A DNA stretch of 64,000 nt from Pseudomonadota bacterium (GTDB lineage Bacteria > Pseudomonadota > Gammaproteobacteria > Burkholderiales > Burkholderiaceae_C). Within the stretch, counting starts at the first letter, position 1, and each line of letters starts with the position of its first letter. Below the pieces are notes generated by a model that saw nothing but the letters and a program-made list of their open reading frames with translations, did not search any database and had not been told where the DNA came from. The stretch spans positions 372,001 to 436,000 of the forward strand of contig JAIUPH010000018.1 of the NCBI GenBank assembly GCA_020161065.1, in the 5' to 3' direction. Shown here one piece after another: positions 55,212 through 63,234 of this stretch. The translations under genes and the position numbers were made by a program.

Positions 55212-56459
55212 TTATGCCGCGATCTCGTTGACCGACAGGATGCCCAGCAGGATGGAGACGATGATGCCGGCGATCAACACGCCCAGCACGACGATGAGCA
55301 GCGGCTCCAGCAGCGCCAGCATGCGCTTCAAGCCCGTCTCCACGCGCTGGTCGGCGATGCGCGCCAGCTCCAGCAGCAGCGGGCCCAGGCGGCCGGTCTC
55401 CTCGCCCACGCGCACCAGGTTGACGGCCAGCGGCTCGAACTGCCTGGTGTCGGCCATCGCCTGCGCGAGGCGCGTGCCCGATTTCACCGGCATCACCATG
55501 CCGCGCAGCGCCTGCCGCACCGGCTGGCTGGAGACCGTGTCGACCGCGATGTCCAGCGACGACAGCAGCGGCACGCCGCTGGTGGCCAGCGTGCCCAGCG
55601 TGCGCGCGAACAGCCCGAGCTGGAAGCCGTGCAGCAGCCGCCCCAGCAGCGGCAGCCGCAGCAGCAGCGCCTGCCAGCGCACCTGGCCGGCCGGCGTGCG
55701 CCGCCAGGCGACAAAGGCCACGGCCAGCAGCAGCAGCACGCCAATCCAGACCAGCCCCCAGTCGCGCGCGTGGTGGCTCAAGGCCAGCACCATGCGCGTG
55801 GGCAGCGGCACGGCGTCGCCCATGTCGGCGAACAGCTTCTCGAACTGCGGCACGACGAAGCCGATCATCCCCACCAGCGACAGCAGCGCCACCACCAGCA
55901 GGATGGCCGGGTAGGTGGCCGCCGAGATCACGCTTTCGCGCAAGGCGGCCGAGCGCGCCAGGTGCTCGGCCAGCCGCTCCAGCGTGGCCGGCAACTGGCC
56001 CGCGGCCTCGCCGGCGCGCACCATCTGCACGTAGAAGTCGCCGAACACGTCGCCCTGGCGGGCCAGCGCGCGGCTCAGCGGCGCGCCGCCCTTGACGTCG
56101 TCCAGCACCTGCTGCAGCAAGGCCTGCACCGGTGGCTTGGCGCTCATCTCGACGAGGATGCGCAAGGCATACGCGAGCGGCAGGCCGGCGCGCAGCATCA
56201 CCGCCAGCTCGTGGGTGGCGGCCAGCACGTCGGCGCGCGTCACACCGCGGCTGCGGCTCCACCAGGGCGCGCGGCGTGCCGTCGGCGCGTCGGCCAGCGC
56301 CGCGGCGCTGGCGCCGGCGCCGGCCGGCTGCACCGCCACCGGCACCAGGCCGCGCTGCTGCAACTGGCGCAGCGCCTGCTCTTGGCTGGTGGCTTCCAGC
56401 CGGCCGCTGGTCATGCGGCCGCCGGCGGCTTCGACGGCGCGCCAGTCGTACTCAGGCAT
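55212..56459 (-). CDS. gspF: Type II secretion inner membrane platform protein GspF
   Basis: The 415-residue protein has two repeated GspF domains (about 75-200 and 280-405), each with a helical part and membrane helices: SAATYPAILLVVALLSLVGMIGFVV (shown as TYPAILLVVALLSLVG), VWIGVLLLLAVAFVAW, and LLEPLLIVVLGVLIAGIIVS. Motifs include VLAATHELAVMLRAGLPL and RVGEETGRLGPLL. It is the membrane rotor-like core engaged by GspE. The 3-prime end of gspE overlaps its start by 8 bp. Confidence 0.95.
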   Translation of the reverse strand: MPEYDWRAVEAAGGRMTSGRLEATSQEQALRQLQQRGLVPVAVQPAGAGASAAALADAPTARRAPWWSRSRGVTRADVLAATHELAVMLRAGLPLAYALRILVEMSAKPPVQALLQQVLDDVKGGAPLSRALARQGDVFGDFYVQMVRAGEAAGQLPATLERLAEHLARSAALRESVISAATYPAILLVVALLSLVGMIGFVVPQFEKLFADMGDAVPLPTRMVLALSHHARDWGLVWIGVLLLLAVAFVAWRRTPAGQVRWQALLLRLPLLGRLLHGFQLGLFARTLGTLATSGVPLLSSLDIAVDTVSSQPVRQALRGMVMPVKSGTRLAQAMADTRQFEPLAVNLVRVGEETGRLGPLLLELARIADQRVETGLKRMLALLEPLLIVVLGVLIAGIIVSILLGILSVNEIAA

Positions 56460-58158
56460 CGCCGGCGTCCTGGGTGGCGCGCAGCACTTCCTCGATGGTC
56501 GTCAGCCCGGCGGCCACGCGGCGCAGGCCGTCCTCGTGCAGCGACAGCATGCCGCCCTTGACCGCCAGCGCCTGCAGCGCGCCGGCGTCGGCCCCTTCGG
56601 CGATGGCGCGGCGCAGCGCGTCGTCGACCACCAGCAGCTCGTAGATGCCCAGCCGGCCGCGGTAGCCGCTGCCGCGGCACTGCGCGCAGCCCACCGCGCG
56701 GTAGATCGGCGCGCCGGGGCTTGCATAACGCTGCAAGCCGGTGCGGCGCAGCCACGCGGGGTCGGGCGTCTCCGGTGCCTTGCAGTGCTCGCACAGCATG
56801 CGCACCAGGCGCTGGGCGACCACGCCGTTGACGGTTGACGTGATCAGGAAGCGCTCGACGCCCATGTCGACCATGCGGATCACCGCGCTGGCGGCGTCGT
56901 TGGTGTGCAGCGTGGACAGCACGAGGTGGCCGGTCAGCGCCGCCTGCACGGCGATCTGCGCGGTCTCGCCGTCGCGCATCTCGCCGATCATCACCACGTC
57001 GGGGTCTTGCCGCAGGATGGAGCGCAGCGCGTTGGCAAACGTCAGGCCGATCTGTGCGTGCACCTGGATCTGCACGATGCCCGGCAACTGGTATTCCACC
57101 GGGTCTTCGACGGTGACGATCTTCTGCGTGCCGGCGTCCAGCCGCGCGAGGCCCGCATACAGCGTGGTGGTCTTGCCGGCGCCGGTGGGGCCGGTGACCA
57201 GCAGGATGCCGTGCGGCCGCGCCAGCATCTCGGCAAAGCGCGCCAGCGTGTCGGGCGGCACGCGCATGTCTTCCAGGCTCAGGCGCACGGCGGTGCGGTC
57301 GAGCACGCGCATCACCACGCTCTCGCCGTGCACGCTGGGCACGGTGGAGACGCGCAGGTCCAGCTCGCGCCCCTTCACGCGGGTGCGGATGCGGCCGTCC
57401 TGCGGCAGCCGGCGCTCGGCGATGTCGAGATGCGCCAGCAGCTTGATGCGCGAGGCCACCGCGGCGCCCTGGCGCGGCGGGATCACCTCGGCGGTGTCGA
57501 GCGCGCCGTCGACGCGGTAGCGCAGGTGCAGGCCGTCTTCGAAGGGCTCGAGGTGGATGTCCGACGCGCGCAGCTCGATCACGCGGCCGATCAGCGTGTT
57601 GACCATGCGGATCACCGGCGCCTCGCTCGCCAGGTCGCGCAGGTGCTCGACGAACTCGCCGCTGTCGACGTCGTCGTCGGCCGCGCCGTCGTCGTCGGCC
57701 GCGGCTTCGGCGGCGCGGTCGGCCAGCGCCTTGTCGATCTCGCCCGGCGCCGCCACCGCCACCTGCAGCGGCAAGCCGGTGGCCAGGCGCAAGGCCTTCT
57801 GCACGAAGGCGTCGTCGGGGTCGGGCAGCGCGACGCTCAAGCCGCGCTCGTCCACCGCCAACGGCAGCACGTGGTGGCCGAGCAGGAAGCCGCGCTGCAG
57901 CCCGGGCACGTCAGGCAGTTCGGCCGGGAAGTCGTCGCTGGCCAGCAGGCGCAGGCCGTGCATCTGCGCGCGCGCGGCAGCGATGTCGGCCTCCGACACC
58001 AGGCCGAGTTGCACCAGCACGTCGGGCAGCCGCTTGCCCAGCTCGGCGCTGGCGGCCTGCGCGCGCTCGAGGTCGCGCGGCGCCAGCTTGGCCGCGGCGA
58101 CCAGGCTGTCGCCCAGGCGCTGGTCGGCGGGGTGGAGGATCGCGGCGTCAGTGGACAT
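56452..58158 (-). CDS. gspE: Type II secretion ATPase GspE
   Basis: The 568-residue ATPase has an N-terminal GspE/PilB domain (LGDSLVAAAKLAPRDLERAQ, about 15-150), ASDIHLEPFEDGLHLRYRVDG, Walker A GPTGAGKTTTLYAGL, an Asp box and Walker B (DPDVVMIGEMRDGETAQIAV, shown as VVMIGEMRDGETA), the His box (TLHTNDAASAV) and the tetracysteine zinc motif (CEHCK and CAQCRG). It powers pseudopilus assembly. An acidic insert (about 153-165) is unusual. It overlaps the acyltransferase gene before it by 11 bp. Confidence 0.96.
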   Translation of the reverse strand: MSTDAAILHPADQRLGDSLVAAAKLAPRDLERAQAASAELGKRLPDVLVQLGLVSEADIAAARAQMHGLRLLASDDFPAELPDVPGLQRGFLLGHHVLPLAVDERGLSVALPDPDDAFVQKALRLATGLPLQVAVAAPGEIDKALADRAAEAAADDDGAADDDVDSGEFVEHLRDLASEAPVIRMVNTLIGRVIELRASDIHLEPFEDGLHLRYRVDGALDTAEVIPPRQGAAVASRIKLLAHLDIAERRLPQDGRIRTRVKGRELDLRVSTVPSVHGESVVMRVLDRTAVRLSLEDMRVPPDTLARFAEMLARPHGILLVTGPTGAGKTTTLYAGLARLDAGTQKIVTVEDPVEYQLPGIVQIQVHAQIGLTFANALRSILRQDPDVVMIGEMRDGETAQIAVQAALTGHLVLSTLHTNDAASAVIRMVDMGVERFLITSTVNGVVAQRLVRMLCEHCKAPETPDPAWLRRTGLQRYASPGAPIYRAVGCAQCRGSGYRGRLGIYELLVVDDALRRAIAEGADAGALQALAVKGGMLSLHEDGLRRVAAGLTTIEEVLRATQDAGDA

Positions 58159-59254
58159 GGGCAGGGGCGACGGCAGCCCGCGGCTTGCGGGTCATGAAGG
58201 GCAGTTCGATCAGATGGTAAGAGACGATGGCCACCGCGAAGGTCAGCGGCAGCCCGACCAGCACGCGCGTGGCCAGGCCGAGCTTCAGATGGTCTTCCAT
58301 GATCAGGAAGATCGGGTGGTGCCAGATGTACAGGCCATAGCAGATGCTGCCCAGAAAGACGGTGGGCCGCGCCTCCAGCAGCGGGTGCAGCCAGCCGCGC
58401 CGGCCCAGCACCAGGCCGGCCACGAGCAGCAGCGACAGCAGCATGCACACCTGCGACTGCCACAGGTACCAGGCGCGGTCGTAGTAGCTGGCGGAAAAGC
58501 CCCAAACGAACAGCACCGCGGCCACCGGCGGCGTGGCCCAGCCGAGCGCCGCGCGCAGGCGCGGCGACACGCCGTCGGCATGCGCGCGGCGGTAGAAGGC
58601 CAGCGCGGCGCCCAGGCACAGGCCGCCCAGCCGCACGTCGGTGCCGTTGTACAGCCGCGCGAAGCCGGCGCCCTGCGTGGCCAGCCACCAGCGCCAGGCG
58701 GCCGAGGCGATGGCCCCGCCCACCAGCAGCGCCGCCAGCGGCAGCCAGCGGCGGCCGCGGCGGCCCAGCCGCACCACCAGCAGCGTGAACAGCAGCGGCC
58801 ACAGCGCGTAGAACTGTTCCTCGATCGACAGCGACCAGGCGTGCCCGAGGTAGGGCGACATCGGCCACTCGAAAGCGCGCGCCCAGTTCATGAAATAGAA
58901 CAGCGTGGCGCCGATGGCCCTGAACTCCAGCGTGCGCGGCCGCTGCAGCAGCAGGATGACCACGGTGTAGACCAGCAGCATGGCCAGCAGCGCCGGGAAC
59001 AGCCGGCGCACGCGGCGCTCGTAGAAGCGGCGAAAGTCGACGCGGCCGGCGGCGTCCTGGTCCTTGATGAGCAGCGAGGTGATGAGGTACGAGCTCATCA
59101 GGAAGAAGGTGTCCATGAAGATGATGGCACCCGGGTACCAGTAGTAGTGCAGGTGCGCGGCCAGCACGCCCAGCGTCATCAGCCCGCGCGCGCCGTCGAG
59201 CGAGGCCGAGTAGCCGAGCGGAAACTCGCGCTGGCGCAAGCTCAGTCCGGCCAT
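58148..59254 (-). CDS. Membrane acyltransferase (acyltransferase 3, OafA/YrhL type)
   Basis: The 368-residue protein has about ten membrane segments. It carries the family features SLDGARGLMTLGVLAAHL (catalytic-type histidine), FFLMSSYLITSLL, RRVRRLFPALLAML, YLGHAWSLSIEEQFYALWP and CYGLYIWHHPIF. Such proteins O-acylate surface sugars or lipids. It overlaps the gspE start and the hydroxylase stop, so it is co-translated with both the secretion machine and a glycan/lipid gene. The sugar target is unknown. Confidence 0.9.
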   Translation of the reverse strand: MAGLSLRQREFPLGYSASLDGARGLMTLGVLAAHLHYYWYPGAIIFMDTFFLMSSYLITSLLIKDQDAAGRVDFRRFYERRVRRLFPALLAMLLVYTVVILLLQRPRTLEFRAIGATLFYFMNWARAFEWPMSPYLGHAWSLSIEEQFYALWPLLFTLLVVRLGRRGRRWLPLAALLVGGAIASAAWRWWLATQGAGFARLYNGTDVRLGGLCLGAALAFYRRAHADGVSPRLRAALGWATPPVAAVLFVWGFSASYYDRAWYLWQSQVCMLLSLLLVAGLVLGRRGWLHPLLEARPTVFLGSICYGLYIWHHPIFLIMEDHLKLGLATRVLVGLPLTFAVAIVSYHLIELPFMTRKPRAAVAPAHVH

Positions 59255-60093
59255 CGCTCACCCGCCTGGGCGCGCCTGAACGGCCGCCACTGCGCCGCCC
59301 ACACCGTGGCCGGCGGGGTCCCCGCCGTGCCGACGGCGGGCCATTGCCCGGCGGACGGCGCGGCATAGGTGCCGAACAGCACGTCCCAGAAGCTGAAGTA
59401 GGCCGCGAAGTTCTTGTCGTGGTGCTCGGGCTGCACCGAGTGGTGCACCCGGTGCACGGCGGGGCTGACCAGCACCCGGTTCAGCGGACCGAACGAGATG
59501 CGCGCGTTGGCGTGGATGAAGAACAGCCAGGCCGCGCCGATCCAGCCCAGCACCAGCGGCACGCCGGCCGGCGCCTGCACCAGCAGCGACGCCGGGATCA
59601 GGACCGTGGCCAGCTTCATCAAGTCCTCCAGCCAATGCACGCGCAGCGTCGTCGTGACGTTGAAGCTGGGATCGGAATGGTGCAGCTCGTGGATGCGCCA
59701 CAGCGGCGCGAAGCGATGCTGTGCACGATGCGTCCAGTAGTAGAAGAAGTCGAGCACCGCCACCTGCAGCAGCATCTGCAGCCACGCCGGCACCTGCTGC
59801 ACGGCGGCGCGCCAGGGCGCGAACCAGGCGGCCAGCGGCGTCACCACCGGCTGCGCAAGCTGCCATCCCGCGGCCACCTGCAGCAGGCTGATGGCGATGC
59901 CGATGCCGATGAAGCGCAGGTTGAACCAGACGGCTGCGGCATCGGGCTGGCGAGCGCGGAGCAGCCGTTCGAGCACGAAAACCAGCAACATCCAGGGTGC
60001 ATAGGCTTTGACCTGCTCCCACCAGGGCGATGCCAGCCGATGCGTGAACAGATCGAACAAGGTGTCCACGGGCAGGCGGGTGGGCAACGACAA
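59242..60093 (-). CDS. Sterol desaturase/fatty acid hydroxylase superfamily protein
   Basis: The 283-residue membrane protein has at least three hydrophobic segments and the diiron histidine clusters THRAQHR (HxxxH), HELHHSD (HxxHH) and HRVHHS with HHDKNF, in the family order. Family members hydroxylate or desaturate lipids with oxygen. In this glycan/secretion neighbourhood it may modify an acyl chain or lipid carrier, but the substrate cannot be read from sequence. It overlaps the acyltransferase by 13 bp. Confidence 0.9.
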   Translation of the reverse strand: MSLPTRLPVDTLFDLFTHRLASPWWEQVKAYAPWMLLVFVLERLLRARQPDAAAVWFNLRFIGIGIAISLLQVAAGWQLAQPVVTPLAAWFAPWRAAVQQVPAWLQMLLQVAVLDFFYYWTHRAQHRFAPLWRIHELHHSDPSFNVTTTLRVHWLEDLMKLATVLIPASLLVQAPAGVPLVLGWIGAAWLFFIHANARISFGPLNRVLVSPAVHRVHHSVQPEHHDKNFAAYFSFWDVLFGTYAAPSAGQWPAVGTAGTPPATVWAAQWRPFRRAQAGERWPD

Positions 60094-60144
60094 GGATAGG
60101 GGCGGCCGGCGGCGCCAGCCACCGGGCGGAAGCGGCCTGCGATT

Positions 60145-62040
60145 CTAGGAGGCGGGCGCCGGCGACCTGAACTCGGGCAGCGCGCGCGCCAGCGCTGCGC
60201 GCACCTCGTCATCGCCCGGCAAGGGCTGGGCGCGCGCGGCCAGCGCCAGCAGCTCGGCCATCGAGCCCTGCTGCGGCGCCAGCCGCGCGATGCGCAGCCG
60301 CTCGAAGGGCGTGGCGATGGTGGTTTCGGCGTCGGACAGCAGCTCCTCGTACAGCTTCTCGCCCGGGCGCAGGCCGGAGTAGACGATGGCGATCTCGTCC
60401 GTCGTGTGGCCGGCCATGCGGATGAGGTCGCGCGCCAGGTCGACGATGCGCACCGGCTTGCCCATGTCGAGCACCAGCACCTGGCCGCTTTCGCCGATGG
60501 CCGCGGCCTGCAGCACCAGGCGCGCCGCCTCGGGGATGGTCATGAAATAACGAATGATGTCGGGGTGCGTCACCGTCACCGGGCCGCCGCGCGCGATCTG
60601 CTCCTTGAACTTGGGGATCACGCTGCCGCTGGAACCCAGCACGTTGCCGAAGCGCACGGCCATGAAGCGCGTCTGCGGGTGCAGCGGCACCAGCGTCGAC
60701 AAGGCCAGCTCGGCGGCGCGCTTGCTGGCGCCCATCACGTTGGTCGGGTTGACCGCCTTGTCGGTGCTGATCAGCACGAAGCGCTCGACCGCCACCTCGG
60801 CCGACGCCAGCGCCGCGTTCCAGGTGCCCAGCGTGTTGTTGCGCAGCGCGGCCCAGGCGTTGTGGTCTTCCATCAGCGGCACGTGCTTGTAGGCCGCGGC
60901 GTGGAACACCACCTGCGGCCGCCAGGCGGCGAACGCGGCGCGCAACGCGGCCAGGTCCTTCACGTCGCCGATCAGCCGCACCAGCTCGACCTGCGGGTGG
61001 CTTTGCGACAGCTCCTGCTCGATCGAGTAGAGGTTGAACTCGCTTTGCTCCAGCAGCACCAGCCGCGCCGGGCCGTAACGCAGCACCTGGCGGCACAGCT
61101 CGCTGCCGATGCTGCCGCCGGCGCCGGTGATCAGCACCGCCTTGCCGCGCAGCGTCTCGCCGATGCCGGCTTCGTCCAGCTGCACCGGCGCGCGGCCCAG
61201 CAGGTCGTCGGGCTCGATGTCGCGCAGGCGCTCGATGCGGCTCTTGCCTTCGCGCAGCTCGTCCACCGTCGGCACGGTCAGCACCGGCAGCCCGGTGCTG
61301 CCGGCGAGGTCCAACGCACGCCGCCGCTCGTCGGGCGTGGCCGAAGGCAGCGCGACGACGACGTGCGTCGCCGCGCCGCGCACCGCCTTGTCGCGGATGG
61401 CCTCCAGCGGCCCCAGCACGCGCACCGAGCCGATGCGCGTGCGACGCTTGGCTGGGTCGTCGTCGAGCAGGCCCAGCACGGTCCAGCCCTGTTCGTGGAT
61501 GCCGGCCAGCAGCATGCGGCCGGCGGCGCCGGCGCCCATCACGATGGCCCGCCGCGCATCGGCGCCGCTGCCGCTGATGCGCGAACGCGCATGCTCGTAG
61601 ACCATGCGGTAGACGATGCGCACCAGCGTCAGCCCCATCAGCGTGACGATGGGGTGCAGCGCCAGCACCGCGCGCGGCACCTTGCGCAGTTCCAGCCCCA
61701 TGACGATGGCGGCCGCGGCCAGGCCGGCTGCGGCGCAGGCCAGCGTCAGCCGCTTGACCTCGCCGAAGCCCGAGAAGCGCCACAGGCTTTGCGGCATGCG
61801 CCAGGCGCTCAAGGCCGCCAGGTACAGCGCGACGACGCCCAGCAGCACCCAGCCGTCGTACGACGGCCGCGCGCTGATCCAGCGCTCGAAGCCCAGGCGG
61901 AACAGGTAGGTGGCGTTCCAGCACAGCGCCACCACCGCGGCGTCGATCAGCAGCGACAGCGGCACGCGGTGCGGCCGCGCCTTTGCCAGCAGGCGGTCCA
62001 GCCGCTGCCAGACGCTTCGGTGGTCGCGCGCCGTCGTCAC
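60145..62040 (-). CDS. Membrane-bound nucleotide-sugar 4,6-dehydratase (CapD/WbpM/PglF type)
   Basis: The 631-residue protein has about four N-terminal membrane helices (about 25-155) and an intermediate nucleotide-binding domain (AIVMGAGAAGRMLLAGI). A C-terminal short-chain dehydrogenase domain carries ITGAGGSIGSELCRQ, VFHAAAYKHVPLME (replacing the normal YxxxK by the MxxxK-type set of this group), STDKAVNPTNVMGASKR and RPGEKLYEEL. It makes UDP-4-keto-6-deoxy-GlcNAc, the first step to QuiNAc, FucNAc or bacillosamine. The GTG start overlaps the upstream phosphoglycosyl transferase stop. Confidence 0.92.
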   Translation of the reverse strand: MTTARDHRSVWQRLDRLLAKARPHRVPLSLLIDAAVVALCWNATYLFRLGFERWISARPSYDGWVLLGVVALYLAALSAWRMPQSLWRFSGFGEVKRLTLACAAAGLAAAAIVMGLELRKVPRAVLALHPIVTLMGLTLVRIVYRMVYEHARSRISGSGADARRAIVMGAGAAGRMLLAGIHEQGWTVLGLLDDDPAKRRTRIGSVRVLGPLEAIRDKAVRGAATHVVVALPSATPDERRRALDLAGSTGLPVLTVPTVDELREGKSRIERLRDIEPDDLLGRAPVQLDEAGIGETLRGKAVLITGAGGSIGSELCRQVLRYGPARLVLLEQSEFNLYSIEQELSQSHPQVELVRLIGDVKDLAALRAAFAAWRPQVVFHAAAYKHVPLMEDHNAWAALRNNTLGTWNAALASAEVAVERFVLISTDKAVNPTNVMGASKRAAELALSTLVPLHPQTRFMAVRFGNVLGSSGSVIPKFKEQIARGGPVTVTHPDIIRYFMTIPEAARLVLQAAAIGESGQVLVLDMGKPVRIVDLARDLIRMAGHTTDEIAIVYSGLRPGEKLYEELLSDAETTIATPFERLRIARLAPQQGSMAELLALAARAQPLPGDDEVRAALARALPEFRSPAPAS

Positions 62041-62636
62041 GCGCGTTGCACCAGCAGCTTGAGCGTGCGCGCGATCACCTGCAGGTCGGTCCACAGGCTG
62101 GCGCGCTCGGCATAGTCGGCCGCCGCCTGCAGCTTGCGCGGCAGGATGGTCTCGATGTACTCGCGTTCGGGGTCGGCGGCGGCGGCCAGCAGCGTGCTCT
62201 CGTCCAGGTGGGCCAGCGACGAGGGGTCGGTGATGCCCGGCCGCACGGCCAGCGCACGCTCGCGCAGGCCCGGCGGGTAGTGCGCCACATAACGCGGCAC
62301 TTCGGGACGCGGGCCGACCAGGCTCATGCGGCCCTGCAGCACGTCGATGAGCTGCGGCAGCTCGTCCAGCCGCGTGCGCCGCAGCCAGGCGCCGCTGCGC
62401 GTGATGCGCGGGTCGGCGCCCACCGTCAGCGCCGGGCCGCGCTGCGGCGCGTCGGCCACCATGGTGCGGAACTTGTGGATGCGAAACGGCCGCCCGCCGC
62501 GGCCCACGCGCTGCTGGCGGAAGAACACCGGCCCCGGCGAATCGAGCTTGATGCGCAGCGCGATCAACGCGAACAGCGGCGCCAGCAGCAGCAGGGCCAG
62601 CGCGGCGCCGGCCAGGTCGAACAAGCGCTTGCCCAT
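62037..62636 (-). CDS. Short phosphoglycosyl transferase (PglC/WcaJ C-terminal type)
   Basis: The 199-residue protein has one N-terminal membrane segment (about 4-28). The monotopic phosphoglycosyl transferase signatures KRLFDLAGAALAL, FRIHKFRTMVADA, RTRLDELPQLIDVLQG and SLVGPRPEVPRYV follow. It is the minimal PglC-like form, lacking the extra N-terminal membrane domain of WcaJ or WbaP. It attaches the first sugar phosphate to undecaprenyl phosphate. It is coupled to the dehydratase (overlap) and to the Uma2-type gene (TGATG). Confidence 0.93.
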   Translation of the reverse strand: MGKRLFDLAGAALALLLLAPLFALIALRIKLDSPGPVFFRQQRVGRGGRPFRIHKFRTMVADAPQRGPALTVGADPRITRSGAWLRRTRLDELPQLIDVLQGRMSLVGPRPEVPRYVAHYPPGLRERALAVRPGITDPSSLAHLDESTLLAAAADPEREYIETILPRKLQAAADYAERASLWTDLQVIARTLKLLVQRA

Positions 62637-63202
62637 CAGGACGAGGGCGGCGGGTCCAGCCCGTCGAAGACCTCGGCCAGCGGCACGCTGCAGCCGATGC
62701 TGGGCGCGTCGAGCGTGGGGCCTTCGCTCATGTCGAAGAACAGCCACTGGTCCTGCTCGGTGCGGCGATAGCCTTCGACGCGGCGCGCGTCGGGGTCGAC
62801 GAGGATGAACTCCTTCAACGACGGCAGCCGCCGGTAGGTGGCGAACTTCAGGCCGCGGTCGTAGGCCTGGGTGCTGGGCGACAGCACCTCGATCACCACG
62901 GTGGGGGAGCGGAAGACCATCTCGGTGGACAAGTCGGCCTTGTCGCAGGTGATTAGCAGGTCGGGGTAGAAGATCGCGTCGTCGGCAATCTGCAGCTTCA
63001 TGCCTTCGGTGAACACGCGGCAGGGCGTTCCATCCAACTGCTCGGCCACGCGGCGGTTGAGGTTGGACACGATGCAGCCATGCACCCGCCGCGCCCCCAC
63101 CATCGCGAACACCTCGCCGCGATAGAACTCGTTCCTGTCGGGCTGCTGGTTCTCCCAGTCCAGGTACTCGGTCAAGCTGAGCTGGGTTGCCGGCACGGCC
63201 AT
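62636..63202 (-). CDS. Uma2/DUF820 family nuclease-fold protein
   Basis: The 188-residue protein has the Uma2 pattern: LSLTEYLDWENQQPDRNEFYRGEVFAM (shown as RNEFYRGEVFAMVG), the acidic residue in IFYPDLLITCDK, and VVIEVLSPSTQAYDRGLKFATYRRLPSLKEFILVDP (shown as VVIEVLSPSTQAYDRG), with the PD-(D/E)XK-like core intact. The biological role of these proteins is unclear. The start at 63202 follows a perfect GGAGGTGA site. It is odd inside a glycan operon: it sits between the aminotransferase and the phosphoglycosyl transferase and is coupled to the latter. Confidence 0.9.
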   Translation of the reverse strand: MAVPATQLSLTEYLDWENQQPDRNEFYRGEVFAMVGARRVHGCIVSNLNRRVAEQLDGTPCRVFTEGMKLQIADDAIFYPDLLITCDKADLSTEMVFRSPTVVIEVLSPSTQAYDRGLKFATYRRLPSLKEFILVDPDARRVEGYRRTEQDQWLFFDMSEGPTLDAPSIGCSVPLAEVFDGLDPPPSS

Positions 63203-63234
63203 CGCAATCACCTCCGTGGCGCCGATTGTGCCGC

